Shown in pieces: positions 35,334 through 43,231 of a DNA stretch of 64,000 bases. Numbering within the stretch: the first letter of the stretch is position 1; each line of letters starts with the position of its first letter. The notes beneath the pieces are model-generated. The model was given only the letters and a program-made list of their open reading frames with translations. It did no database searches and was not told the DNA's origin. Source of the DNA: CAVQJU01 sp963712905 (GTDB lineage Bacteria > Acidobacteriota > Vicinamibacteria > Vicinamibacterales > CAVVIG01); assembly GCA_963712905.1 (NCBI GenBank), contig CAVQJU010000009.1, positions 62,001 to 126,000 on the forward strand, read 5' to 3'. A program made the position numbers and the translations under genes.

Positions 35334-37036
35334 GCCTGGATCCCCTTGCCCTCGACGATGGTGACGTAGCGATCGATCGGGACGTTCGTGAACCGCTCGG
35401 TCTTCGCCGCCGGCGCGGGCCACGTGACGTCCAGCCAGTCGAGCGCGGTGGCGCGGCCGAGGCCGAGCACTTCGCGGGGATCGTGCGACGACAGGTAGCT
35501 GCCGCCGGCGTTCTTCTGCCTGGAACGGCGGACGCCGCCTGCCGACCAGGTGAGCTTCGCGCCGATCGCGTCGCGATTGCAGCGGACTCCCTGCAGCCTG
35601 ACGCCCGCCCAGTGGTTTCCGGCCGGCGCCGAGTTGCGCAGCAGGACGGGCGCGCCGCCGTTGCAGCCGACGAGGACGTCCACGCGCCCGTCGTTGTCGA
35701 AGTCGCCGACGGCGAGGCCGCGCGCCGCGAACGTCTTTGCGAACGCGGGCCCGGCTTCGCGGCTCACGTTGCGCAGCCGCCGGCCGTCGTGGCGGAACAG
35801 CAGCAGCGGCTCCTTGTAGCTGACGTCGGGCGCCCTCAAGGCGATGGTGTCGTCCGGGTGACCGTTCGCGATCAACAGGTCCACGAAGCCGTCGTTGTCG
35901 AAGTCCGCGAGCTTCGCGCCCCAGCCGCTCAGGAGCCGCGTGGCCTGTGCGAGGCCGTGATCAGGCGCGCCGTCGGTGAAGAACGCGCCGGCGTGGCTTT
36001 CGTACAGCGAGAACATCTCGTGGTCGATGTTGGCGATGAACACGTCCTGCCAGCCGTCGCCGTTGAAGTCCGCCGCGTCGACGCCCATGCCCGAGCGCAG
36101 GTTGCCCGAGGCGCTGAAGGCCATCCCGGCCACGACGCCGTTTTCCCGCCAGACGTCCTTCCCGCGGTTGAGGAACAGGAAGTTCGGCGCCGTATCGTTG
36201 GCCACGATCAGATCGATGAGGCCGTCGTTGTTGATGTCGGTCGCGACGACGCCGAGCGCCTTGCCGGGCGTGCGCCCGATGGCCGTCTGGCCGCTGACCT
36301 GGCGGAAGGTCCCGTCGCCGTTGTTGTGGAAGAGCGCGCTCGGCGTCGGCTTGAAGAGGTGCGGGATGCAGTAGTGGTAGTAGAGGCTGCCGTCCTTCTT
36401 CTTCTCCGCGCACAGCAGGCCCTGGCTCAGTTGATATTGGACGTAGCTGCCGACGAACAAATCGAGCCGGCCGTCGTTGTCGTAGTCGAACCACACGGCG
36501 CTGGTCGTCCAGGCCGGCATCCCCGCTGCCGCCTCGAGCCCGGCCTTCGCCGTCACGTCGGTGAACGTGCCGTCACGGTTGTTCCGATACAGAATCGATC
36601 GGCCGTACGCGGTGACGAACATGTCGGGAAAGCCGTCGTTGTCGTAGTCGCCGACGGCCACGCCCATGCCGAACGTGCCGCCCGCCACGCCCGCCTTGTC
36701 CGTGACGTCGGTGAACGTGCCGTCGCGGTTGTTGCGGTAGAGCGCGTTCCTGAGCGGCCTGGCCGGTTTGTAGAAATCCGACGGCCCGCTGTTGACCAGG
36801 TAGAGGTCCATCCACCCGTCGTTGTCATAGTCGAGGAACGCGCAGCCGGGGCCGAGAGATTCGGGGAGAAAGCGTGCCGGCGACATCGCGTTGTCATGGA
36901 CCCAGGTGATCCCGCTGACCGATGGCGGCACCTCCGTGAAGAGCGGCGCGTCCGCGGCGCCGGCCGGCCACCCGGCGACGACCGCCGTTGCGCCGGATCC
37001 GAGCAGCGTTCGCAGGAAGCGCCGTCGCGACGTCAT
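35330..37036 (-). CDS. CRTAC1 family (FG-GAP/ASPIC-UnbV) protein with Tat signal
   Basis: ATG 37036 overlaps the preceding stop (ATGA). The 568-residue protein opens with a twin-arginine signal MTSRRRFLRTLLGSGATAVV. FG-GAP repeats follow (DYDNDGWMDLYLVNSG, DYDNDGFPDMFVTAYG, DYDNDGRLDLFVGSY, DINNDGLIDLIVAND, DFNGDGWQDVFIANI). The C-terminal ASPIC/UnbV domain has GNHWAGVRLQGVRCNRDAIGAKL, NAGGSYLSSHDPREVLGLG and LDVTWPAPAAKTERFTNVP. Export in folded form via Tat suggests that calcium or a cofactor is loaded before export. It lies in an operon with a second CRTAC1 protein and a TPR lipoprotein. Confidence 0.85.
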   Translation of the reverse strand: MTSRRRFLRTLLGSGATAVVAGWPAGAADAPLFTEVPPSVSGITWVHDNAMSPARFLPESLGPGCAFLDYDNDGWMDLYLVNSGPSDFYKPARPLRNALYRNNRDGTFTDVTDKAGVAGGTFGMGVAVGDYDNDGFPDMFVTAYGRSILYRNNRDGTFTDVTAKAGLEAAAGMPAWTTSAVWFDYDNDGRLDLFVGSYVQYQLSQGLLCAEKKKDGSLYYHYCIPHLFKPTPSALFHNNGDGTFRQVSGQTAIGRTPGKALGVVATDINNDGLIDLIVANDTAPNFLFLNRGKDVWRENGVVAGMAFSASGNLRSGMGVDAADFNGDGWQDVFIANIDHEMFSLYESHAGAFFTDGAPDHGLAQATRLLSGWGAKLADFDNDGFVDLLIANGHPDDTIALRAPDVSYKEPLLLFRHDGRRLRNVSREAGPAFAKTFAARGLAVGDFDNDGRVDVLVGCNGGAPVLLRNSAPAGNHWAGVRLQGVRCNRDAIGAKLTWSAGGVRRSRQKNAGGSYLSSHDPREVLGLGRATALDWLDVTWPAPAAKTERFTNVPIDRYVTIVEGKGIQA

Positions 37037-38814
37037 CGCGCGCGGCCCTCCGCCAGCGTCGTGTAGCGATCGATGGCCACGTTCGGAAATTCCTCCGTCC
37101 GGCCATCCGGCCACGTCACGCGAACGGTCGGCGCTTCGGTTGAATCTCCAAGCCCCGCGAGCACGCGCGGATCGTTCGCCGACGCGTAGCTGCCGTCCAC
37201 CCGCGCCCGGCGCCAGAGAGTGGGCCCGGTTTTCCGTACGATTGCGACGCGCGCTCCCTGTAGGGCGGCCCTTTCAGGGCCGCCGTTTTGGCGGGGCTGA
37301 AAGCCCCGCCCTACGTCAGGCACAAGCCGGAGGCCGAGCCAGTGCTTCCTGTTGCCGACGTTGTTCAGCAGCAGCCGGACAGGACCGTTGTTGTTCGAGA
37401 TGACGATGTCGGTGTCGCCGTCGTTGTCGATGTCGCCGAACGCCGCGCCGCGGCCGACCTCGGAGAGCTGGAACGCGGCGCCGCCGGATGCCGACACCTC
37501 CTCGAAGCGTCCGTTGCCGAGATTGCGGAACAGCTGCTTGCGCTGGTGAAGCGGAAACGGATCGCGCGCGTCTGCCAGCGCCTGGATCGTCTGCACCGCG
37601 CCGTTGACCGTCAACAGATCGAGCCACCCGTCGTTGTCGTAGTCGAACCAGGCGGTGCCGAAGCCTGTGAAGCCGAGGCTGGCGGCGGCGATCCCCGATC
37701 GCGCGCTCTGATCGGTGAACGACCCCATCCCGTCATTGACGTACAGGTTGTGCCCTTCGCCGGTCTGTTCGGTGATGAAGAGATCCTCGTCGCCGTCGTT
37801 GTCGAAGTCGCCGGCGTCGGCGCCCATGCTCGCTTCGGCCTTGCCCTCCTGCGTGAGCGCCGCCCCCGCGAGCAGCGCCGTGTTCCTGAACGTGCCGTCG
37901 TGCTGGTTGATCCACAGCTGGTTCGGCTGGCTGTCGTTCGCGACGTACAGATCGACCCAGCCGTCGCCGTTGAAGTCTGCCGCGCTCACGCCGAGGGCCG
38001 GGCCGAACTCGCTGGCGATGCGGCTCCTCGCTGTCACGTCGGCGAACGTGCCGTCGCGGTTGTTGTGGAACAGGCGGCCCGGCAGCGGCTTGTAGGTGTT
38101 CGGCGTGCAGTAGTCGCGGGCGCCGGACGGGCTGAAGCACGGCGTGGCGCCCTCGACGGTGTAGCGCAGGTAGCTGCCCACGTACAAATCCATCCAGCCG
38201 TCGCGGTCGTAGTCCACGAACACCGCGGACACGCTCCACCCGGTCATGGACGTGCCGCTCTTCTTGGTCACGTCGGTGAACGTGCCGTCGCCGTTGTTGC
38301 GGAGCATCTGGTTCGCGCCGAAAGACGTCAGGTACAGATCGATGAAGCCATCATTGTCGAAATCGCCCGTGCCGACGCCCATGCCGTACCCGGTCGCGGC
38401 GATGCCGCTCTGCGCCGTCACGTCGGTGAAATGCAGCGACCTCGTGCCATCTGGACGGACCTCCAGGTCGTTCCGAAACAGCCGGCCGGACAGCGGCGGC
38501 GGCATCCGCGGCGGAAACAGCGCCTGGCTGATCGTCTTGCCCGCGCCGAGCATTTGTCCCTGCGGCACGAAGACGTCGAGGTCGCCGTCGTTGTCGTAGT
38601 CGAAGAGGGCCGCGCCCGGTCCCAGGATTTCAGGCATCAGCAGATCGCCCGACATGCCGTTGAAGTGCGCGAAGCGGAGGCCGCTCGTCTCCGCCGCTTC
38701 CGTGAACCACTCGGGTGCGCGCGCGGCGCTCGTTTCACGCGGTTGCCCGGAGCCGCCGCATCCCCACGTCAGAACGCAGGCAACCGTGAGCACCGCCAGC
38801 GTGCCGTCGCGCAT
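37033..38814 (-). CDS. CRTAC1 family lipoprotein with in-frame REPIN
   Basis: I take ATG 38814, which gives a lipoprotein signal MRDGTLAVLTVACVLTWGC (Cys19) and lies 10 nt after a TATGAT. ATG 38829 is an alternative. The 593-residue product has seven or so FG-GAP repeats (DYDNDGDLDVFVPQG, DFDNDGFIDLYLTSFG, DFNGDGWVDLYVAND, DFDNDGDEDLFITEQ, DIDNDGDTDIVISNN). The ASPIC/UnbV C-terminus contains KHWLGLRLVPDV and DGSYASANDPRVLAGLG. A REPIN adds ~20 residues (residues ~500-519) within the UnbV domain. It is first in the operon, presumably surface-anchored. Confidence 0.85.
   Translation of the reverse strand: MRDGTLAVLTVACVLTWGCGGSGQPRETSAARAPEWFTEAAETSGLRFAHFNGMSGDLLMPEILGPGAALFDYDNDGDLDVFVPQGQMLGAGKTISQALFPPRMPPPLSGRLFRNDLEVRPDGTRSLHFTDVTAQSGIAATGYGMGVGTGDFDNDGFIDLYLTSFGANQMLRNNGDGTFTDVTKKSGTSMTGWSVSAVFVDYDRDGWMDLYVGSYLRYTVEGATPCFSPSGARDYCTPNTYKPLPGRLFHNNRDGTFADVTARSRIASEFGPALGVSAADFNGDGWVDLYVANDSQPNQLWINQHDGTFRNTALLAGAALTQEGKAEASMGADAGDFDNDGDEDLFITEQTGEGHNLYVNDGMGSFTDQSARSGIAAASLGFTGFGTAWFDYDNDGWLDLLTVNGAVQTIQALADARDPFPLHQRKQLFRNLGNGRFEEVSASGGAAFQLSEVGRGAAFGDIDNDGDTDIVISNNNGPVRLLLNNVGNRKHWLGLRLVPDVGRGFQPRQNGGPERAALQGARVAIVRKTGPTLWRRARVDGSYASANDPRVLAGLGDSTEAPTVRVTWPDGRTEEFPNVAIDRYTTLAEGRAR
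37258..37315. repeat. REPIN-like inverted REP doublet inside the CRTAC1 lipoprotein gene
   Basis: CTGTAGGGCGG...CCGCCCTACG mirror ends with two hairpins (GGCCCTTTCAGGGCC and GGGGCTGAAAGCCCC). On the minus strand it is read as GRGFQPRQNGGPERAALQG, almost the same peptide as the REPIN in the gene at 15963 (RGFQPRGRGAERAALQ). Confidence 0.85.
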
Positions 38815-38824
38815 GCCGGGGGAT

Positions 38825-38830
38825 ATCATA
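38825..38830 (-). promoter_or_regulatory. -10-like TATGAT upstream of the CRTAC1 operon
   Basis: TATGAT on the minus strand ends 10 nt before ATG 38814, supporting that start and a near-leaderless transcript. Confidence 0.4.
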
Positions 38831-38898
38831 GTGGCGAAGCGGCGTCCGCGGCATTTGGTTCGGGTAAGATAACTGGCTGAGCAACAAGGAGATCCTGC

Positions 38899-39906
38899 GT
38901 GAGAACCGTGATCGCGAGCGCCGTCGCCGTCCTGATGATGAACATCATGACCGCCAGTCCAGCAGTCGCCCAGACGGCCCGGCCCGACACCAGACCCGCG
39001 GCCCCGAAGGCGCCCGCGAAAGCCTACAAGGCTCCCCGAACGCCGTGGGGGGATCCCGATCTGGCCGGCGTCTACACGAACAACGACGAGAGCGGCATTC
39101 CGCTCGAGCGGCCCAGCACGTTCGCGGGCAAGAAGCTCGATGACATCAGCGATTCAGAGCTCGAGGAGATCAGGAAAGAGCGCAACGATCAGGCGGTCGC
39201 GCGAGCGCCCAACCTTGGTGTGCTGCCCGGCAGCAACCCCGTGCACTGGTTCGAGAATTTCGGCGCGAAGAACAGCCGCGCGTGGCTCGTGGTCGATCCG
39301 GCGGACGGCGTGGTGCCGCCGCTCGTCCCCGAAGCGCAGAACCGGCGCCCACCGGCCGGCGGCAGCAGCTTCGGCAACGGCCCGTTCAACACGTACCTGG
39401 ATTTCAGCCTCTACGACCGCTGCATCTCGCGCGGCGTTCCCGGCTCGATGATGCCGGCCATTTACGGCAATGCGTACCAGATCGTGCAGGGACAGGGCTG
39501 GGTGGGCATCCGCTACGAGATGATTCACGAGGCGCGCGTCATCCCGCTCGACAACCGTCCGCACCCGAGCAGCAGGATCCGCTCGCTGATGGGCGACGCG
39601 AAAGGCCACTGGGAGGGCGACACGCTCGTGGTCGAAACCACGAACTTCGATCGCCGCATGCTGTATCGAAACGCCAGCGAGAACCTGAAGATCATCGAGC
39701 GCTTCCGGCGCGTCGCGCCTGATATGGTCGAGTGGTCGGTCACGCTCGACGATCCGCAGACGTGGACGCGCCCATGGACGTACGCGATGGATTTGACAAA
39801 GAAGGACGACAGCCAGCAGCCCTTCGAGTACGCGTGCCACGAGGGCAACTACGGGATGCGGAACATGCTGAGCGCCGCACGCGAGGCAGAGAAGGCGGCC
39901 AAGTAG
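38899..39906 (+). CDS. Secreted protein of the WGDPD...WDGDTLVVET family (long type)
   Basis: GTG 38899 follows AAGGAGA with good spacing and encodes 335 residues. A signal peptide (VIASAVAVLMMNIMTASPAVAQ) precedes the family blocks TPWGDPDLAGVYTNNDESGIPLERP, YDRCISRGVPGSMMPAIYGN, IRYEMIHEARVIPLDNRPH, MGDAKGHWEGDTLVVETTNF and FEYACHEGNYGMRNMLSA. It is about half identical by eye to the neighbours at 39979 and 10236, and the tandem pair suggests local duplication. Function is unknown; it is secreted. In this clade the family often accompanies bicupins and PQQ enzymes, as here. Confidence 0.75.
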   Translation: MRTVIASAVAVLMMNIMTASPAVAQTARPDTRPAAPKAPAKAYKAPRTPWGDPDLAGVYTNNDESGIPLERPSTFAGKKLDDISDSELEEIRKERNDQAVARAPNLGVLPGSNPVHWFENFGAKNSRAWLVVDPADGVVPPLVPEAQNRRPPAGGSSFGNGPFNTYLDFSLYDRCISRGVPGSMMPAIYGNAYQIVQGQGWVGIRYEMIHEARVIPLDNRPHPSSRIRSLMGDAKGHWEGDTLVVETTNFDRRMLYRNASENLKIIERFRRVAPDMVEWSVTLDDPQTWTRPWTYAMDLTKKDDSQQPFEYACHEGNYGMRNMLSAAREAEKAAK

Positions 39907-39938
39907 AGGCTGGAGGCTGGGGGCCAGGGGCTGGGGAC
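39904..39938 (+). repeat. 7-nt word repeat (GAGGCTG/GGGGCTG), single arm
   Basis: Five tandem heptamers (GAGGCTG GAGGCTG GGGGCCA GGGGCTG GGGACGA) directly after the stop codon, with no complementary arm nearby. A REP follows three nt later. Confidence 0.7.
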
Positions 39939-39941
39939 GAT

Positions 39942-39966
39942 CGTAGCGTCCGGCTTCAGCCGGACG
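39942..39966 (+). repeat. REP-like palindrome in a gene gap
   Basis: CGTAGC + GTCCGGCT/AGCCGGAC, identical in core to the copy at 915. It ends immediately before the CAGGAGG ribosome-binding site (39968-39974) of the next gene. Confidence 0.8.
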
Positions 39967-39978
39967 ACAGGAGGCTCG

Positions 39979-40992
39979 ATGCGACAGCAATGGCCGGCCG
40001 TGCTTAGTAGCGTGCTTGCGCTGACGATTGTGACGGTCGGGGCGCAAACTCCTGCGAGGCCCGGCGCCAAAACCTACAAGGCCCCACGCACGGCCTGGGG
40101 CGACCCGGACATCTCTGGCAACTACACCAACAAGTACGAGCAGGGCACGCCGTTCGAGCGGCCGCCCGAGCTCGAGGGCCGGCGGCTCGAGGACATCAAC
40201 GCCGCGGAGCTCTCGAAGATTCTGAAAGATCGGCAGACCAACTCCATCGAGCGCGCGCCGTTTAACGGCGGCGACCCCGAGGGGCGCATCGGGGGGCCGG
40301 CCGAGTTCCGCGACAACAACGAGATCCTCAAGGGCACCTCGGCGTGGTTCGTCGTCGATCCGCCGGACGGCAAGATCCCTCCGGTGACGCCCGAAGCGCA
40401 GCAGCGCATCCGGACGGCGCGCCGCGGCGGCAGCAGTTTCAGCAACGGCCCCTTCAACAGCCAGGACGATTTCAGCCTCTACGATCGCTGCATCACGCGC
40501 GGGTTCCCGGGCTCCATGCTGCCGGCCATCTACGGCGACTCGTACCAGATCGTGCAGGGGCAGGGCTGGGTGGGCATCCGCTACGAAATGATTCACGAAA
40601 CGCGCCTCATCCCGCTCGACCCCTCGACAGGCTCGGGCCGGCCTCATGTCGGCAGAAGCATCCAGATGGACATGGGCGACGCGCGTGGTCACTGGGACGG
40701 CGACACCCTCGTCGTCGAAACCACCAACTTCCGCGAGCGCAGCGTCTATCGCAACGCGAGCGCCGCCGCGCTGAAGCTGACCGAGCGCTTCACGCGCCTC
40801 TCGCCGACCCGGCTCGACTGGCGGGTGACCGTGGACGACGCCACCACGTGGACGAAACCGTGGACGTTCGCGATCCCGCTGACCGTCAACGACGATGAGC
40901 CGGTGTTCGAGTACGCGTGCCACGAAGGGAACTACGCCGTGCGGAACATGCTCAGTGCTACACGCGCGGAGGAACGGGCCGGCGCGAAATAG
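39979..40992 (+). CDS. Secreted protein of the WGDPD...WDGDTLVVET family (long type)
   Basis: ATG 39979 lies four nt after CAGGAGG and encodes 337 residues: a signal peptide (PAVLSSVLALTIVTVGAQ), TAWGDPDISGNYTNKYEQGTPFERP, YDRCITRGFPGSMLPAIYGD, IRYEMIHETRLIPLD, MGDARGHWDGDTLVVETTNF and FEYACHEGNYAVRNMLSATRAEER. Compared with its paralogues it has about five extra residues (PSTGSG) just after IPLD, exactly where a CCCCTCGACAGGCTCGGGC repeat sits. It is the second of a tandem pair and is secreted; function is unknown. Confidence 0.75.
   Translation: MRQQWPAVLSSVLALTIVTVGAQTPARPGAKTYKAPRTAWGDPDISGNYTNKYEQGTPFERPPELEGRRLEDINAAELSKILKDRQTNSIERAPFNGGDPEGRIGGPAEFRDNNEILKGTSAWFVVDPPDGKIPPVTPEAQQRIRTARRGGSSFSNGPFNSQDDFSLYDRCITRGFPGSMLPAIYGDSYQIVQGQGWVGIRYEMIHETRLIPLDPSTGSGRPHVGRSIQMDMGDARGHWDGDTLVVETTNFRERSVYRNASAAALKLTERFTRLSPTRLDWRVTVDDATTWTKPWTFAIPLTVNDDEPVFEYACHEGNYAVRNMLSATRAEERAGAK
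40619..40638 (+). repeat. CCCTCGACAGGCTC repeat inserted in the coding sequence
   Basis: It resembles the intergenic repeat at 950-969 and is translated as PSTGSG. The paralogues at 10236 and 38899 lack these residues, so the insertion is visible by protein comparison within the window. Confidence 0.6.
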
Positions 40993-41032
40993 AGGTTAGA
41001 GGTTAGAGGTTAGGGGCTGGAGGCTGGGGATC
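40990..41032 (+). repeat. 7-nt word repeat (GAGGTTA then GAGGCTG), single arm
   Basis: Three copies of GAGGTTA followed by GGGGCTG, GAGGCTG and GGGATCG fill the 52-bp gap between two secreted-protein genes. There is no complementary arm. Confidence 0.75.
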
Positions 41033-41044
41033 GGAGCGACATCC

Positions 41045-41803
41045 ATGCGGAGCTGGTTCGCGCTGATTGCATGCCTGGTTGTCTGGTCCGTCCCCGCTGC
41101 CGCGCAGTGGATTGGGTATCCCACGCCCGGCATCCCGCGCACGGCCGACGGCAAGCCGAACCTGAACGCGCCGGCGCCGAAGGCCGCCGACGGCAAAATC
41201 GATCTCTCGGGAATCTGGCTGACGCCGAGCGGACGCTGGCTCCAGAACCTGGCGGCGGACGGTGTCGAGGTCCCGTTCAGGCCTGCCACGAAGGCGCTGT
41301 ACGACGAACGGCGGGCGAACAACGGGAAGGGCCGGCCGTCCGAGCGCTGCATTTCCCACGGCGTGACGGATTTCGACGCGCTGGGCACCCCGACCAAGAT
41401 CATCCAGACGCCCGCGGTCACCGTCGTGCTGTTCGAGGCCTACAACCACTATCGCCAGATCTTCACCGACGGCCGTCCGCTGCCGGCGAATCCGCAGCCG
41501 GCCTGGCTCGGCTACTCGGTGGGCAAGTGGGAGGGCAACACCTTCGTGGTCGACACCGTAGGGCTCAACGACGTGACCTGGCTGGACGATGGCGGGCTCC
41601 CGCACAGCGAGGCCCTGCGCGTCACCGAGCGGTTCACGCGCCGCGACTTCGGCCACATGGAGATCCGGATCACCATCGACGACCCGCAGGCGTACACGAG
41701 GCCGTGGACCGTCACGATCCCCAAGAACCTCGTGGCCGACGACGAGCTGATCGAGTTCATGTGCGAGAACGAAAAGGATCTCCCGCATATGGTCGGCAAG
41801 TAG
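41045..41803 (+). CDS. Secreted protein of the ADGKPNLN...WEGNTFVVDT family (short type)
   Basis: A 252-residue secreted protein with signal MRSWFALIACLVVWSVPAAAQ. The conserved blocks are IPRTADGKPNLNAPAPKAADGKIDLSGIW, RCISHGVTDFDALGTPTKI, GYSVGKWEGNTFVVDTVGLND, WLDDGGLPHSEALRVTERFTRRDFGHMEIRITIDDP and ELIEFMCENEKDLPHM. It is closely similar to 54234-55088 and more distantly to 12041. The Cys pair RC...FMC is conserved. The function is unknown. It sits between long-type paralogues and a bicupin, all on the plus strand, with short-word repeats in each gap. Confidence 0.75.
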   Translation: MRSWFALIACLVVWSVPAAAQWIGYPTPGIPRTADGKPNLNAPAPKAADGKIDLSGIWLTPSGRWLQNLAADGVEVPFRPATKALYDERRANNGKGRPSERCISHGVTDFDALGTPTKIIQTPAVTVVLFEAYNHYRQIFTDGRPLPANPQPAWLGYSVGKWEGNTFVVDTVGLNDVTWLDDGGLPHSEALRVTERFTRRDFGHMEIRITIDDPQAYTRPWTVTIPKNLVADDELIEFMCENEKDLPHMVGK

Positions 41804-41834
41804 CGCCCGTTGTATGCTTGCGGGCGGTTAATCC

Positions 41835-42695
41835 ATGCATTCTTTCGGTAAGTTCGACGCGAGCGCCCTCGGCGCCCACCCGGTCTTTGCCGGCCACAGC
41901 CAGGGCTACACCCACGCCTGGCTCGTCAACCACACGACGGGCTCGGTCCACACCGGCCTGAGCATCGACGAGCTCGCTCCGGGCGGCGCCATCGCGCCGC
42001 ACGTCCACTCGTTCGAGGAAGGCTTCTACATCCTTTCGGGCGAGGCGATCGTCGCCATCAACGACCAGACCTACAGGCTGCGCAGCGGCGACTACGGCGT
42101 CGTCAAGGTCGGAGCGCTGCATGCGTGGCGCAATGCCGGATCGACGCCGGTTCGCTGGTTCCAGATGGCGGCGCCCCAGCCCAAGGCCGCCGGCAAGGAG
42201 CGCGACACGTTCTTCCAGAAAGGCGGCGCCGCGCCGGCCGATGGGCCGCGGCTCGATCTGAACGACCTGCGGGGCAACCTGCTGGGACACTTCGATGCCG
42301 GCCAGATTCCGCCGGTGGCCGAGCGCACGAACGTGGGGCCGGGGCTCGAAGGCGTCTTTCTGAAGTGGATGATCGACGAGCACTTCGGATCGCGCCATCA
42401 CCGGATGCTGTTCATCGAGTACCAGCCGGGCGTCAGCATCGCCCTGCACGACCACACGTTCGAGGAGGCCTATTTCATCCTCGAAGGCGAGGTGCAGGGC
42501 ACCATGGACGGCCAGACGTATCTCGCGAAGCCCGGCGACGTGCTCTGGACCAGCGTTGGCTGCGTCCACACGTTCGTCAACGTCGGCACGACACCGGTTC
42601 GCTGGCTGGAAACGTTTGCGCCGATCCCGCCCGCCGAGAACGTCTTCCGGTTCATGCGCGACTGGGACAAGCGGCAGAAGGAACTGGAGGGATAG
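41835..42695 (+). CDS. Bicupin protein
   Basis: The 286-residue product has two cupin domains. Cupin 1 (residues ~45-115) has GAIAPHVHSFEEGFYILSGEAIV and GDYGVVKVGALHAWRN. Cupin 2 (~195-265) has SIALHDHTFEEAYFILEGEVQGTM and GDVLWTSVGCVHTFVN. Both show the HxH, Glu and His metal ligands, so both may bind metal. This matches the gentisate/(S)-ureidoglycine-type bicupin architecture, possibly acting on a purine or aromatic breakdown product. There is no signal peptide; it is cytoplasmic. The NTF2-like gene begins 2 nt after the stop, so the two are likely cotranslated. Confidence 0.8.
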   Translation: MHSFGKFDASALGAHPVFAGHSQGYTHAWLVNHTTGSVHTGLSIDELAPGGAIAPHVHSFEEGFYILSGEAIVAINDQTYRLRSGDYGVVKVGALHAWRNAGSTPVRWFQMAAPQPKAAGKERDTFFQKGGAAPADGPRLDLNDLRGNLLGHFDAGQIPPVAERTNVGPGLEGVFLKWMIDEHFGSRHHRMLFIEYQPGVSIALHDHTFEEAYFILEGEVQGTMDGQTYLAKPGDVLWTSVGCVHTFVNVGTTPVRWLETFAPIPPAENVFRFMRDWDKRQKELEG

Positions 42696-42697
42696 CG

Positions 42698-43183
42698 GTG
42701 GCGGTCAGCAAACTCACGATGACCGACGAGCAGCGGAAGTCGGTCGCGCTCGAGTACCTCAAGGCGTTCGACAACAAGGGCGTCACCTCGACCGGCGCCA
42801 GCATCCTGGATCTCTTCGCCGACGACGCGCAGGTGTTCTTCCCGAAGTGGGGGCTGGCGAACGGCAAGCAGCAGATCGGCCAGCTCTTCACGGACTTCGG
42901 CGGCAACATCAAGAGCATTCTGCACGACTACGCCACGTTCAACTTCATCATGACGGGCACCGACGTGTTCGCGGTCGAGGGAACGAGCGCGGGCGTGCAC
43001 AAGGAAGGCCCGTGGCGCGCGGGCGTGTCGCACGCCGGCCGCTGGTGCGACGTGTTCGAAGTGCGCGACTTCCTCATTCAGCGGTGCTTCATCTACCTCG
43101 ATCCGGATTACGCCGGGCTCGACACGGCGCGCTATCACTGGCTCTCCGCCGGCGGGCGCGACGCGTCGAAGCCGATGGGATAA
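42698..43183 (+). CDS. NTF2/SnoaL-like protein
   Basis: GTG 42698 lies 6 nt after GGAGGG and 2 nt after the bicupin stop, so it is chosen over ATG 42719. The 161-residue protein has the NTF2-like cone pattern: VALEYLKAFDNKG, ILDLFADDAQVFFPKWGLANGKQQIGQLF, FVVEG-like middle strands and DVFEVRDFLIQRCFIYLDPDYAG. Members act as small-molecule isomerases, cyclases or dehydratases, or as binding domains. It probably works with the bicupin in one pathway. No catalytic residue can be assigned with confidence. Confidence 0.7.
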   Translation: MAVSKLTMTDEQRKSVALEYLKAFDNKGVTSTGASILDLFADDAQVFFPKWGLANGKQQIGQLFTDFGGNIKSILHDYATFNFIMTGTDVFAVEGTSAGVHKEGPWRAGVSHAGRWCDVFEVRDFLIQRCFIYLDPDYAGLDTARYHWLSAGGRDASKPMG

Positions 43184-43185
43184 AT

Positions 43186-43228
43186 AGGGCAAAGGGCAAA
43201 GGGCAGAGGGCAGAGGGCAAAGGGCTCA
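43186..43228 (+). repeat. 7-nt word repeat (AGGGCAA/AGGGCAG), single arm
   Basis: Six tandem heptamers of AGGGCAA or AGGGCAG fill the gap between the NTF2-like stop and the PQQ dehydrogenase ATG 43232. No complementary arm is seen. Confidence 0.8.
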
Positions 43229-43231
43229 ACC

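Noticed and set aside
35183..38880. Two long plus-strand open frames opposite the CRTAC1 operon
   Set aside because: They mirror the repeated Asp/Gly codons of the FG-GAP repeats and have no recognisable protein features. The minus-strand genes have signals and conserved domains.
43186..43228. Repeat as a ribosome-binding region or riboswitch
   Set aside because: The purine-rich heptamers could mimic Shine-Dalgarno sequences, but the word differs in every gap and no conserved secondary structure is visible.
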